Made by a program: the position numbers and the translations under genes. The notes beneath the pieces are model-generated. The model made no database searches. It was given only the letters and a program-made list of their open reading frames with translations, and was not told where the DNA came from. This document shows, piece by piece, positions 14,404 to 23,430 of a stretch of DNA of 40,822 nucleotides. The stretch covers positions 1 to 40,822 of the forward strand of contig JBBRXJ010000023.1 in assembly GCA_038248505.1 (NCBI GenBank). Direction: 5' to 3'. Each line of letters starts with the position of its first letter. The stretch's first letter is position 1. The stretch is from JBBRXJ01 sp038248505 (GTDB taxonomy: Bacteria > Bacteroidota > Bacteroidia > Bacteroidales > JBBRXJ01).

Positions 14404-15984
14404 CTATTTCTTGAATTTTGGCGTTAACTCCTTAGCTGTGTTCTCGAGTACTTTTCCGATTTGGTCATTGAAAACACCTTTTCGTAATTCGTCAAGGGTA
14501 TCTTTATGTTTCATTTCTAAAAATTCGAGAAATTCTTTTTCAAACTCACGAACACTCTTTAAAGGAATTTCTTTGAACAAACCTTTAGTACCACAATATA
14601 AGATAGCGATTTGTTTTTCAACAGGCATAGGCGAGTATTGACCTTGTTTCAACATTTCCACGTTCTTTGAGCCTTTATCGAGAATCGTTTTTGTTGATTC
14701 ATCCAAGTCGGAGCCGAATTTAGAGAAGGCCTCTAACTCGCGATATTGTGCTTGATCGAGTTTTAAAGTACCCGCAACTTTTTTCATTGATTTTATTTGA
14801 GCACTACCTCCTACACGTGATACCGAAATACCTACGTTAATAGCAGGACGAATACCCGAGTTAAATAAGTTTGACTCAAGGAATATTTGTCCGTCAGTAA
14901 TTGAGATTACGTTTGTGGGAATGTATGCTGAAACGTCGCCAGCTTGTGTTTCAATAATAGGAAGTGCAGTTAATGAACCTCCTCCTTTTACAAGTGGTTT
15001 AAGTGAGTCGGGAAGATCGTTCATTTGTTTAGCGATCTCATCGCTCTCAATTATTTTTGCAGCACGTTCGAGTAGGCGTGAATGTAAATAAAATACGTCA
15101 CCAGGATATGCTTCACGTCCTGGAGGTCTGCGTAACAACAATGAAACCTCACGATATGAAACGGCTTGTTTTGATAAATCGTCATAAACAATAAGAGCAT
15201 GGCGTCCGGTATCACGGAAATATTCACCAATAGCAGCACCTGCATAAGGAGCATAATATTGCAATGCAGCAGGATCAGAAGCGGTTGCAGTAACAATAAC
15301 CGTGTAAGCCATTGCACCATGCTTCTCTAATATTTTTGCTATGTTGGCAACGGTTGAACCTTTTTGTCCTATGGCTACATATATACAATAAACAGGATTT
15401 CCTTTTTCGTAAAATTCTTTTTGATTGATAATAGTATCAATAGCAATAGCTGTTTTACCTGTTTGGCGGTCACCAATAATTAACTCACGTTGACCTCTAC
15501 CAATAGGAATCATAGCATCAATAGCTTTAATACCTGTTTGTAGTGGTTCTTTAACAGGTTGACGGAAAATAACCTGAGGTGCTTTACGTTCTAAGGGCAT
15601 TTCAATAAGCTTGCCCGAAATAGGACCTTTACCATCAATTGCCTCGCCTAATGTATTTACAATACGACCAAGCATTCCTTCGCCTGTAAATATTGAAGCA
15701 ATACGTCCGCTACGTTTAACCGTATCGCCTTCACGAATTTTATCAGATGAACCAAGTAGTACAGCACCCACGCTGTTTTCTTCAAGGTTCAATACAATAC
15801 CTTTTATTCCGTTATCAAATTCAATAAGCTCATTCGCTTGAACTTTTGATAAGCCATGAATGATAGCAATACCATCGCCAACTTGTAATACGGTACCCAC
15901 TTCTTCGAGGGTCGCTTCGGTTTTTACTCCTTGCAATTGTTGCTTTAGTAATTCAGATATTTCAGCAGGTTTAATTCCAGCCAT
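14404..15984 (-). CDS. atpA: F1F0 ATP synthase alpha subunit
   Basis: A 526-residue protein. Walker A is GDRQTGKT at 171-178; the Arg in VGISVSRVGGSAQ is the 'arginine finger' that reaches into the neighbouring beta site. Alpha subunits bind nucleotide without hydrolysing it. The N-terminal ~25 residues (ISELLKQQL) attach to the delta subunit. The operon partner beta (atpD) is absent from this window. The spacing to atpH is 18 bases. Confidence 0.98.
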   Translation of the reverse strand: MAGIKPAEISELLKQQLQGVKTEATLEEVGTVLQVGDGIAIIHGLSKVQANELIEFDNGIKGIVLNLEENSVGAVLLGSSDKIREGDTVKRSGRIASIFTGEGMLGRIVNTLGEAIDGKGPISGKLIEMPLERKAPQVIFRQPVKEPLQTGIKAIDAMIPIGRGQRELIIGDRQTGKTAIAIDTIINQKEFYEKGNPVYCIYVAIGQKGSTVANIAKILEKHGAMAYTVIVTATASDPAALQYYAPYAGAAIGEYFRDTGRHALIVYDDLSKQAVSYREVSLLLRRPPGREAYPGDVFYLHSRLLERAAKIIESDEIAKQMNDLPDSLKPLVKGGGSLTALPIIETQAGDVSAYIPTNVISITDGQIFLESNLFNSGIRPAINVGISVSRVGGSAQIKSMKKVAGTLKLDQAQYRELEAFSKFGSDLDESTKTILDKGSKNVEMLKQGQYSPMPVEKQIAILYCGTKGLFKEIPLKSVREFEKEFLEFLEMKHKDTLDELRKGVFNDQIGKVLENTAKELTPKFKK

Positions 15985-16002
15985 AACGTTGTATATTTAA
16001 AT

Positions 16003-16548
16003 TTAAATACCAGTATTCAATAAGTCACTTTTAATTTTACGCAGTTTAGATGCAATGGAAGTATCGTATTGCAAATCGTCTATTTTAAGAACAAAGCCAC
16101 CAATAATATCTTTGTTCACTTTTTTCTCAAGTTCAACATCTGCTTTAAAATTATTTTTTATCATTTCGAGAATACGTTTCTCGGTAGCTGAATCAATATC
16201 TACGGCAGTTGTTAAGCAGGCTGCTTTTATACCTTTTTCAGCATGATATTGATCGCTAAAAGCAATAAATATAGAGGCAAAATGTGCTTCTCTTTTATTC
16301 TCTATTACAAGAATCAAAAAACGAAGAAGCAGATCATTAATTTTTCCTTTAAATAGTTTTTCAGTAATCGAAATTTTTACTGAAGGTTTAATAACAGGAT
16401 TGTGAATGAAAAATTTGAATTCCTCATTATTGGCAGTAAGCGCTGAGAGTTCTGTTACGTTTTTATAAAGCGCATCTAAAACCCCTATTTCTTTACCAAG
16501 CATGAGTAATGCTTTGGCGTATCTAACTCCTATTTTCCCCTGATCCAT
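16003..16548 (-). CDS. atpH: F1F0 ATP synthase delta subunit
   Basis: A 181-residue protein with the pattern GVRYAKALLMLGKE at the start and, near the end, NKDIIGGFVLKIDDLQYDTS, typical of the OSCP/delta fold. It links the peripheral stalk to the alpha subunits. It sits 18 bases before atpA and 14 behind atpF. Confidence 0.95.
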   Translation of the reverse strand: MDQGKIGVRYAKALLMLGKEIGVLDALYKNVTELSALTANNEEFKFFIHNPVIKPSVKISITEKLFKGKINDLLLRFLILVIENKREAHFASIFIAFSDQYHAEKGIKAACLTTAVDIDSATEKRILEMIKNNFKADVELEKKVNKDIIGGFVLKIDDLQYDTSIASKLRKIKSDLLNTGI

Positions 16549-16562
16549 AGTTAATAGTCTTA

Positions 16563-17057
16563 TCAGTTGGTTTTGTAATTATCGAGTAAACGATCAATAA
16601 AATCTTTTTGATCTTTATCTGCTGATAATTTTTGTTGAAGTATTTTTTGTGCAATATCTACAGAGAGGGATGCTATTTGAGCTTTCATTTCTTCAATTGC
16701 AGCGGACTTTTCTTTCTCTATAGCTTGACGAGCTTGTTGCATAATTTTGTCAGCTTCTTTCTCGGCAGCACTTTTTGATTCATTAACGATTTTGTCCTTA
16801 ATTTCTTTACCTTCTTGAATCATTTTATTGCGTTCGATGCGAGCTTGGTCAAGAATTTTTTCGTTATCTGATTTTAGTTGTTGCATATCTTCTTTAGCTC
16901 TTTGAGCTGATTGAAGAGCATCTTCAATAGACTTTTCGCGGTCTTTTAAGCTGCTAAGAATAACAGGCCATGCGAATTTAGCAAGAATGAAAAAGACGAT
17001 ACTGAATGACAAAAGCATCCAAAACATCAAACCTATGCCGGGGGTAACTAATTCCAT
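16563..17057 (-). CDS. atpF: F1F0 ATP synthase b subunit
   Basis: A 164-residue protein: one membrane helix at the N-terminus (LMFWMLLSFSIVFFILAKF, about 10-28), then a long charged coiled coil rich in Lys, Glu and Gln (about 30-150) that forms the peripheral stalk dimer. Length is normal for a bacterial b subunit. It follows atpE after 66 bases. Confidence 0.95.
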   Translation of the reverse strand: MELVTPGIGLMFWMLLSFSIVFFILAKFAWPVILSSLKDREKSIEDALQSAQRAKEDMQQLKSDNEKILDQARIERNKMIQEGKEIKDKIVNESKSAAEKEADKIMQQARQAIEKEKSAAIEEMKAQIASLSVDIAQKILQQKLSADKDQKDFIDRLLDNYKTN

Positions 17058-17123
17058 ATATTTGTTTTTTAAAATCGTTTTAAAAGATGTTGTGTTGCCA
17101 ACCGCAACACAACATCTACATTC

Positions 17124-17375
17124 TTACAAGAACAATACAAGAAGACACACTACCACGGCGAAGAAAGCAACACCTTCGATTAGCGCAGCTGACACGATCA
17201 TGTTTGAACGAATGTCACCTACTGCTTCAGGCTGGCGAGCGATCGCTTCCATAGCTTTGCCACCAATTTGGCCAATACCGATACCGGCACCAACTGCTGC
17301 AATACCTGCACCAAGAGCTGCACCAAGTTTACCTAGTGCTGCTCCTTCTTGAAGTAATACTGATACTAAAGACAT
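17124..17375 (-). CDS. atpE: F1F0 ATP synthase c subunit
   Basis: An 83-residue hairpin of two membrane helices joined by the polar loop ARQPEA (46-51). Helix 1 has the Gly-rich GAGIGIGQIGG; helix 2 carries the ion-binding Glu67 in ALIEGVAFF. The residue after the Glu is Gly rather than Ser/Thr, which argues for protons rather than Na+; this is an inference from known Na+-type signatures. The gene sits 29 bases after atpB. Confidence 0.96.
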   Translation of the reverse strand: MSLVSVLLQEGAALGKLGAALGAGIAAVGAGIGIGQIGGKAMEAIARQPEAVGDIRSNMIVSAALIEGVAFFAVVVCLLVLFL

Positions 17376-17404
17376 ATATTTAAATTTAAGTTAATAAAAA
17401 CATT

Positions 17405-18517
17405 TTAATGATGATGTTCTGCAGTAGCCATTCCAAAATATAGTGCCGAGAGAAGTGTAAAAACATAGGCTTGAATTAATGCTACTAAAATTTCAAGCAT
17501 ACTCATAAATATAGTAAATGCCACGGATAAAAGCGAAGTGCCATAACCAGCAATTGGGTTAATCTCTCCAAATATAAAAATCAAACCAAAAAATGCAAGA
17601 GCAATAATATGTCCAGCGGTAATGTTTGCAAAGAGTCGCACCATTAAGGTAAATGGTTTTGTGAGTACGCCCATAAATTCTACCAATGGCATTAATGGGA
17701 TAGGAAATTTTAGCCACCATGGAACACCTGGCGCGTTGTAAATTTCTTCCCAATAATATTTATTTGAGTTGATGGTAGTTATTACAAAGGTAAATAATGC
17801 AAGTATGAGTGTTACACTAATGTTACCCGTAAGATTAGCACCTCCAGGGAAGATAGGGATTAACCCCATCATATTATTAAACCAAATGAAGAAAAATACG
17901 GTGAGAAGATAAGGCATGAAGCGCTCGTATTTTTTCTCGCCAATGGAGGCTTTTGCAATATCGTCGCGAATGAAAATAATAATGGGTTCAAAGAGTGATT
18001 GTTTGCCTTTAGGTGCGCGAAAAGCATTTTGTTTATAACGTGCAGCTATACCTAAGAAAACCCATAGCATGAGTGCTAAACCGAGAAATAGTGAAAGAAC
18101 ATCTTTTGTTATACTTATATCGATGGGTAAACTGATGTTTCCAGAGGCGTCTGTTTCAGTAATTTTACCTTTATATTGACCTTCAAGTATTAAGTTGAAG
18201 CCAAGATATGAAGCATGGCCATGATGAAAATTAGATGACATAAACACATGTAAGCCAGATGTTTTGCTGTAAACAATGATGGGGAGTGGTACACTTATTG
18301 GTGTTCCTCTGAATTCACCCATATGCCATTCATGAGCATCCTGTATATGTTCAAAAATAAACTCTTTGGGATTGAATTTTTCTTTTTTGTGCGATGTACT
18401 CGCTTCTTCTGTAGTATGTGTGTCTTTTTCTTCATTTGCAATGACAGGGGTCACTACAAATACACAAAATAGCAAAGTGCAGAATACTTGATTTTTTATG
18501 AATGTTTTGACTGACAT
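17405..18517 (-). CDS. atpB: F1F0 ATP synthase a subunit with signal peptide
   Basis: A 370-residue protein, about 100 longer than the E. coli subunit. The extra part is an N-terminal signal peptide (to about residue 27, VTPVIANEE) and an acidic/His-rich periplasmic stretch. The membrane part has the essential Arg294 in TLMVRLFANITAGH, facing the c ring. It ends TAEHHH. N-terminally extended a subunits are known in Bacteroidota and relatives. The next gene downstream is atpE, 29 bases away. Confidence 0.95.
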   Translation of the reverse strand: MSVKTFIKNQVFCTLLFCVFVVTPVIANEEKDTHTTEEASTSHKKEKFNPKEFIFEHIQDAHEWHMGEFRGTPISVPLPIIVYSKTSGLHVFMSSNFHHGHASYLGFNLILEGQYKGKITETDASGNISLPIDISITKDVLSLFLGLALMLWVFLGIAARYKQNAFRAPKGKQSLFEPIIIFIRDDIAKASIGEKKYERFMPYLLTVFFFIWFNNMMGLIPIFPGGANLTGNISVTLILALFTFVITTINSNKYYWEEIYNAPGVPWWLKFPIPLMPLVEFMGVLTKPFTLMVRLFANITAGHIIALAFFGLIFIFGEINPIAGYGTSLLSVAFTIFMSMLEILVALIQAYVFTLLSALYFGMATAEHHH

Positions 18518-18680
18518 ATTATGATGCTATATACCCACACAAATCTAATAAATATATTTTTGATTCTTCAAAAATATAAGAATATTCAAAGGGGCATGTT
18601 CATAGAATTTTAGTAGGCATTTTGCCTTCTTAAAGGAGGAGAAAAAAACTTTAGTAGCTGTGTGGCTTTGGCTTAGTATT

Positions 18681-19067
18681 TTACTTTTTGCTAGGTTTAA
18701 GATGTGTGAACAATGAGCGGACTTCAAAAACCATATAAATAAAGTATAGTAATGAGAAATAAACTGTGAACAGTATTAAGGTGGGTTTATTAGATATAGC
18801 GTAGGTTACATAGATAGTTAGTAAGGTAAGTAGTTTAATACCAAAGGTCATCATATACATACGAGGAAAAGCAGCTGGTTTTGATTGGGTTGTTTTAAGA
18901 AGTACGTAACTGACAAAAGCAGTAATGATGAAAAAGGTGAAAATTAAAAGGGAGAGGACTTTAATATGATTTTCGGGGCTACTAACTTTGATACCAACAG
19001 AGATCATGATTAGTATTAGCGTTAATAGGGCTAATTTTATAAGTAGGCGCATGAATTGTTTGGGCAT
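18681..19067 (-). CDS. Small membrane protein of the ATP synthase operon (AtpI position)
   Basis: A 128-residue protein with four predicted membrane helices (about 8-28, 35-58, 73-92 and 97-118) and a basic C-terminus (HLKPSKK). It occupies the place where AtpI-like proteins precede atpB and is 4 bases behind the AtpZ-like gene. The sequence itself shows no strong motif. AtpI-type proteins help assemble the c ring; that role here is inferred only from place and size. A 163-base gap separates it from atpB. Confidence 0.65.
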   Translation of the reverse strand: MPKQFMRLLIKLALLTLILIMISVGIKVSSPENHIKVLSLLIFTFFIITAFVSYVLLKTTQSKPAAFPRMYMMTFGIKLLTLLTIYVTYAISNKPTLILFTVYFSLLYFIYMVFEVRSLFTHLKPSKK

Positions 19068-19071
19068 AATC

Positions 19072-19320
19072 CTATGGTTTTGGTTGGATGAAATCTTTTA
19101 TAGCAAAATAGATAGATAAAATTACAGATACAATGGTAAGAACCAAAGTAAAAACAGGGAATTTCCAATGAAGTTGTTTATCAAGCCACATTCCACCAAA
19201 AACGCCCGCCAGCATAGTTATAATCATCTGTGAGGCAATTGATGTATAGCGGGCGTAATCAGTAAATTTTTGCTTTTTCTGATTCAAATTCTTCTGATCG
19301 AGATTTGATTGCTTTAACAT
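19072..19320 (-). CDS. AtpZ/AtpI family protein
   Basis: An 82-residue protein with a polar N-terminus and two membrane helices. The pattern SIASQMIITMLAGVFGGMWLDKQL followed by FPVFTLVLTIVSVILSIYFAIKDF (shown in two parts) is typical of this family, which helps the ATP synthase assemble or take up Mg2+/Ca2+ in other bacteria. The annotated ATG (19320) lies 62 bases inside the bactofilin gene; a downstream start is possible because the first ~20 residues are polar and poorly conserved. Confidence 0.8.
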   Translation of the reverse strand: MLKQSNLDQKNLNQKKQKFTDYARYTSIASQMIITMLAGVFGGMWLDKQLHWKFPVFTLVLTIVSVILSIYFAIKDFIQPKP

Positions 19321-19675
19321 TTCCGTTTACTTCAGCGGTCATTTTGCAATTACCAATAAATATACAACCAGGCTCAACTGCCAGCTTGTTAATATTTATA
19401 TCGCCATATAATTTTGCAGTAGCTTTTAGAGCAAGTAATTCAGTAGCATTAATTTTGCCTTCTATAACCCCCGAAATATCTCCATTTTTGCAGTTTATTT
19501 CGCCATGTATGCTTCCGCTTGGGCCAATTACAAGTTTGCCTGATGTGGTGAGGTTTCCGATGAGACCCCCATCAATACGAATGTCTGAATTACACACAAT
19601 GTTCCCTTCAATATTGGTGCCGTAACTCAATATGTTTATTCCTGTTGAATCGTTCTCGAAGTTGTTTTTTCCCAT
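19259..19675 (-). CDS. Bactofilin (polymer-forming cytoskeletal protein)
   Basis: A 138-residue protein. The core, about 15-115, is a right-handed beta-helix of short repeated strands: GTNIEGNIVCNSDIRIDG, LIGNLTTSGKLVIGPSG, GEINCKNGDISGVIEGKI and so on, with flexible tails at both ends. Bactofilins self-assemble without nucleotide on the membrane and guide cell shape or localise other proteins. It is the first gene of the run leading to the ATP synthase and overlaps the AtpZ-like gene by 62 bases, which suggests coupling. Confidence 0.92.
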   Translation of the reverse strand: MGKNNFENDSTGINILSYGTNIEGNIVCNSDIRIDGGLIGNLTTSGKLVIGPSGSIHGEINCKNGDISGVIEGKINATELLALKATAKLYGDININKLAVEPGCIFIGNCKMTAEVNGNVKAIKSRSEEFESEKAKIY

Positions 19676-19760
19676 ATTGTTTAGGTTTTAAAAATGCAAT
19701 ATAATCAAATGGAATTAAAACTCCATGTGCAAACTGAAATACATACTGATAATCATCTAG

Positions 19761-20750
19761 TTACGAGTCATACCCCCATTTAATATAAACGGATCCCCAA
19801 GTAAAACCTCCCCCAAAAGCTGAAAGAATAAGATTTTGACCTTTCTTCAATTGTTTTTCCCATTCAAACAAACAGATTGGAATGGTTGCTGCTGTGGTAT
19901 TTCCGTATTTTTCAATGTTAATCATTACTTTTTCTTTCGCAAGTCCCATACGTCTGGCAGTAGCCTCAATGATTCGGATATTTGCCTGATGTGGTACAAG
20001 CCAAGCCAAATCGTCGGCGCTGAGATTGTTACGTTGCATTATTTCTAGCGAGGTGTCAGCAAGTTTGGTCGTTGCGAATTTAAATACCGCTTGGCCTTCT
20101 TGATAAATATAATGTTCGCGGTTATCAATCGTTTCATGTGATGCGGGGCGTAAAGAACCTCCAGCTTTCATATGTAAGTTCTGTCTTCCTGATCCATCTA
20201 CCCCAAAAATGTAATCTCGAATACCGAGATCGTCTTCTCCTGGTTCAAGTAGGATGACCCCGGCACCATCGCCAAAAATTGGACAAGTAGTACGGTCGGT
20301 ATAATCAACTATTGACGACATTTTATCGGCACCAATAACAAGAACCTTTTTAAGATCGCCCGTTTCGATATATTTTGCAGCAGTAATTAAGGCGAAGATA
20401 AAGCCAGAGCAGGCAGCCCCGAGGTCGAAACTAAAAGCATTTGTAATACCCACTTTATCGCTGATAATATTTGCGGTAGCAGGGAATGGCATGTCAGGAG
20501 TAACAGTAGCGCAAATAACCAGTTGTATTTCGCTCGGATCAATATTCTTTTTTGCAAGTAATTTTTTTACGGCTTCTACAGCCATATCGGAAGTAGCCTT
20601 CCCAACTTCTTTTTGAATTCTTCTTTCTTTTATACCGATGCGTTGCATAATCCATTCGTCATTGGTATCAACCATGGTACTTAATTCATCATTGGTAAGC
20701 ACATAGTCAGGTACGTATGCCTCAACTCCCGTAATTACTGCTCTTTTCAC
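19761..20750 (-). CDS. fabH: Beta-ketoacyl-ACP synthase III (FabH)
   Basis: A 329-residue enzyme that starts fatty acid synthesis by condensing acetyl-CoA with malonyl-ACP. The catalytic triad is visible: Cys114 in GAACSGFIFA, His254 in VPHQANIRI and Asn284 in YGNTTAATIP. Length is normal. It follows plsX after 69 bases, in the conserved order DUF177-rpmF-plsX-fabH. Confidence 0.97.
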   Translation of the reverse strand: MKRAVITGVEAYVPDYVLTNDELSTMVDTNDEWIMQRIGIKERRIQKEVGKATSDMAVEAVKKLLAKKNIDPSEIQLVICATVTPDMPFPATANIISDKVGITNAFSFDLGAACSGFIFALITAAKYIETGDLKKVLVIGADKMSSIVDYTDRTTCPIFGDGAGVILLEPGEDDLGIRDYIFGVDGSGRQNLHMKAGGSLRPASHETIDNREHYIYQEGQAVFKFATTKLADTSLEIMQRNNLSADDLAWLVPHQANIRIIEATARRMGLAKEKVMINIEKYGNTTAATIPICLFEWEKQLKKGQNLILSAFGGGFTWGSVYIKWGYDS

Positions 20751-20819
20751 GAATTTTTTTTTAATTGGTTATTTAATCTTGTGTAATTGACAAGATTAAA
20801 ACTAGATAGTAAGCGTGTG

Positions 20820-21767
20820 TTAAATAGTCAGTGCTTGTTTTATTTTGCCGCACAAGTCTGCTTCAATAACGTTTTTAGTGGTGAGAATCATATTTTTTAT
20901 AGCGATATCATTTGAAATGCCATGACCAATAATAACGGGTTTATTAACCCCAAGAATGGGCGTTCCGCCGTACATTTCAAAATTAAACTTATCAAAGTAT
21001 TCATCGCTTTTACCTCTATGTTTAATTAGTTCATAGAAGGCTTCGGCTGTTTTGAGAAGCACATTGCCAACAAATCCATCACAAATAATAATATCTGCTT
21101 TTGATTCATCAAAAAGATCATTGCCTTCCATATTACCGAAGAAGTTAAATTGTTTTGATTCTTTCATCAGAGGGAAGGTGCTTTTAGCAAGGATATTTCC
21201 TTTTTCTTCTTCTGAACCAATATTGAGAAGACCTACGCTCGGATTTTTAATGCCGTGAACGGATTCGGCATAGATTGAGCCTAAAATTCCCCATTGGCAA
21301 AGTATTTCAGGTTTGCAATCGGGATTAATTCCAACATCAAGAAGTATTTTTACTTTGCCTGAAGCAAGCGGTATAATTGTTGAGATTGCCGGTCTGATTA
21401 CACCTTCAATTGACTTAACAGTATACATAGCACCAACAAGCATAGCACCCGTATTTCCGGCACTTGCAAAACCATCAATTTGACCTTTACTCAGTAAATG
21501 AAACCCAGCAGCAATACTTGAATTTTGCTTTTGGGTAAAGGCTTTAGCAGGATTATCGCCCATTTCAATGACCTCACTTGTATGCACTATTTTAAATGCA
21601 GAGGCATTAAATTGCTCTTTCTTGCAAATTTCCTTTATGCTGTTTTCATCACCAAAAAGTACAAAATTGACATCAGAAGGTAAAATTTTGCGCGCCAAAA
21701 TAGCACCTAAGACGGTTGTCTGTGGGGCCAAATCGCCACCCATAATATCAATACCGATATTAATCAT
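20820..21767 (-). CDS. plsX: Phosphate acyltransferase PlsX
   Basis: A 315-residue enzyme making acyl-phosphate from acyl-ACP for phospholipid synthesis. The start MINIGIDIMGGDLAPQ (21767) is chosen because PlsX proteins begin 'i.iDaMGGD'; an in-frame upstream ATG at 21845 would add 26 residues and overlap rpmF by 52 bases. Conserved pieces are GDNPAKAFTQKQNSS, SAGNTGAML, LDVGINPDCKPE, GMY/FGNMEGNDLF and CDGFVGNVLLKTAE. It lies 26 bases behind rpmF. Confidence 0.95.
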   Translation of the reverse strand: MINIGIDIMGGDLAPQTTVLGAILARKILPSDVNFVLFGDENSIKEICKKEQFNASAFKIVHTSEVIEMGDNPAKAFTQKQNSSIAAGFHLLSKGQIDGFASAGNTGAMLVGAMYTVKSIEGVIRPAISTIIPLASGKVKILLDVGINPDCKPEILCQWGILGSIYAESVHGIKNPSVGLLNIGSEEEKGNILAKSTFPLMKESKQFNFFGNMEGNDLFDESKADIIICDGFVGNVLLKTAEAFYELIKHRGKSDEYFDKFNFEMYGGTPILGVNKPVIIGHGISNDIAIKNMILTTKNVIEADLCGKIKQALTI

Positions 21768-21793
21768 CTTTTTATTGCTAGTAAATGGGCAAA

Positions 21794-21979
21794 TTATGCC
21801 GTAGCGCTTTTCTCGATAGCAAGCTTGCCTTTGTAATGTCCGCATTCAGGACAAACCCTATGGTATTGTACTGTAGCGCCACAACTTTGACATGCCATGG
21901 TGGTAGGAGCTTCTGCTTTGTAGTGAGTTCTCCTTTTGCGTGACCTCTGCTTCGAATGTCTGTGTTTCGGATTTGGCAT
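21794..21979 (-). CDS. rpmF: Ribosomal protein L32
   Basis: A 61-residue protein with the standard start MPNPKHRHSKQRSRKRRTHY and a four-cysteine zinc site, CQSC (31-34 region) and CPEC. It belongs to the large ribosomal subunit. The stop of the DUF177 gene is only 2 bases away, as in most bacteria, and plsX follows. Confidence 0.97.
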   Translation of the reverse strand: MPNPKHRHSKQRSRKRRTHYKAEAPTTMACQSCGATVQYHRVCPECGHYKGKLAIEKSATA

Positions 21980-21981
21980 TG

Positions 21982-22494
21982 TTAATCGTTTTTAGTTAGT
22001 AAGTCTTTTAATTTATCCCAACGTGGGTCTGGTACTTCATGAACTTCTTTTACTTCAACTTCTTCCAGTTTCTTTATTGTTTCACTGTTACAGTCTTTTC
22101 GGCTCTCATGTACTCTTCTGTAGGGTACATTTAAATGAACATATTCATATATATACTTTGCAATATTTATTGAAGTTTCGCTTTGAGGTATAACTATTAC
22201 ATCATCTGCTTGCTCTTCATTAGTTTCGCCAAAGCGTACATATAGTTTGTGATTTCCTTTTATTGTAATGTCAAATTCATCTAAACACCTATCGCAGATA
22301 ACTTCTACTTTGCCTGATATATCTATATCGAAGCATAAGAAACTGCTTGCGTTTTCAAAATCAAGCTTAACTAGTACATCACTCTTATTTAGTTCAGAAC
22401 CTTCAAAACATGCAAAGAACAATTTATCAATTTTGAACTCATATTGATGATGACCTTCATTAAGGCTTCGAAATGGAATTGTATATTCATTCAA
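21982..22494 (-). CDS. DUF177 (YceD-like) protein
   Basis: A 170-residue protein when started at TTG 22494 (LNEYTIPFRSLNEGHH...), which matches the family's usual 'eY.IPF..L..G.h.f.f' start. A longer frame opens at 22566 but its first 24 residues are a hydrophobic run across what looks like the promoter, so I reject it. The middle has the family's CDRCLDEFDI pair of cysteines; further on DVIVIPQSE and SRKDCNSE. In other bacteria DUF177 proteins are linked to 23S rRNA accumulation; rpmF lies 2 bases downstream. Confidence 0.85.
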   Translation of the reverse strand: MNEYTIPFRSLNEGHHQYEFKIDKLFFACFEGSELNKSDVLVKLDFENASSFLCFDIDISGKVEVICDRCLDEFDITIKGNHKLYVRFGETNEEQADDVIVIPQSETSINIAKYIYEYVHLNVPYRRVHESRKDCNSETIKKLEEVEVKEVHEVPDPRWDKLKDLLTKND

Positions 22495-22531
22495 ATAGTT
22501 CAAAATGATAGTCGTTAAAAAAAACAGGTTG

Positions 22532-22567
22532 CAAAAATATAATAAAAATGAAAATTTATCAACCAAA
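22532..22567 (-). promoter_or_regulatory. Probable promoter of the DUF177-rpmF-plsX-fabH operon
   Basis: On the minus strand TATTTTTG (22539-22532) matches TAnnTTTG, with TTG (22562-22560) 20 bases upstream. It lies about 38 bases before the proposed TTG start and inside the longer, rejected reading frame. Confidence 0.45.
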
Positions 22568-22615
22568 TAGTCGCTTATTTTAAAAATGGAAGTTAATAGT
22601 CATTCATTCAGTAGT

Positions 22616-23344
22616 TTAATTATAGAGCAACTCGCGGATAATATCTAGGGATTTAAGTTCAGAGAGACTGCTAAAATGAAGATTGAAATAACGTAATAAT
22701 GCATCAGTCAGTGATCTGCGACTTGTAGCATCGGTTGAAAGGGATTCAAGCTCCTCTATTTTGGTGTTTAGAAGTGCATTAAAAAGCCTTCCTGTTTTAA
22801 TATCAAGATTATCAGAGTGTTCTGGTAATTTGTCGAGAAATCGTCCTTCTCTAAGGTCGAACCATGGTGTTGTTTCAGAAAAGTTATTTGTAGGCATCAC
22901 CCCAAGATATTCTGATAAGTATATCATAAAGACTAAGTTGAAGTTTTTAAGTTGCTCTTCATTATCATCAAGTATGGCAAAAGCTCGTAAGAGAAATTCA
23001 AATAATTCGGGATGGCTCTCTTCTTCACGTAAAAGTTTATATAAAAGTTCAGAAATAAACATAGCGATGACTGTTTTAACCAATACATAAGGGATTGTAC
23101 GGTAAGGCAAAGGACAATTTATTTCGCGTACATGATGGAGATCACGTGTGTCTTTTTTATATACATCTAGATCAAGAATGGTTAATGGTTGAAATAGATT
23201 GGCTTTAAAACGAGCTTTGTTTTTTCGAACGCCATTGATAATATAGGTTTGTCGCCCCGATTTTTCGGTATATGCATAAAGTATGATACCGTTCTCACCA
23301 TGTTTTATATGATGCAACACGATAGCTCGGGTTTTGGATAGCAT
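22616..23344 (-). CDS. recO: DNA repair protein RecO
   Basis: A 242-residue protein with the OB-fold N-terminus typical of RecO: LSKTRAIVLHHIKHGENGIIL, YTEKSGRQTYIINGVRK and LFQPLTILDLDVYKK. The C-terminal part is helical. RecO loads RecA on single-stranded DNA with RecR. It lies 86 bases downstream of porZ on the same strand; recO next to porZ recurs in Bacteroidota. Confidence 0.93.
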   Translation of the reverse strand: MLSKTRAIVLHHIKHGENGIILYAYTEKSGRQTYIINGVRKNKARFKANLFQPLTILDLDVYKKDTRDLHHVREINCPLPYRTIPYVLVKTVIAMFISELLYKLLREEESHPELFEFLLRAFAILDDNEEQLKNFNLVFMIYLSEYLGVMPTNNFSETTPWFDLREGRFLDKLPEHSDNLDIKTGRLFNALLNTKIEELESLSTDATSRRSLTDALLRYFNLHFSSLSELKSLDIIRELLYN

Positions 23345-23430
23345 TCGGGTATTTCTTATTCAATGATTTGCAAATAGAATAGAGAGAGGGCTACTTGTGG
23401 ATATAAAAGTCTGATTATTTGGTTGATGCA

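Noticed and set aside
17124..17375. Sodium-dependent ATP synthase
   Set aside because: Gly rather than Ser/Thr follows Glu67 in the c subunit, so proton use is more likely.
18545..18727. 60-codon minus-strand ORF between atpB and the small membrane protein
   Set aside because: Low-complexity, overlaps the end of the membrane protein gene and shows no start signal.
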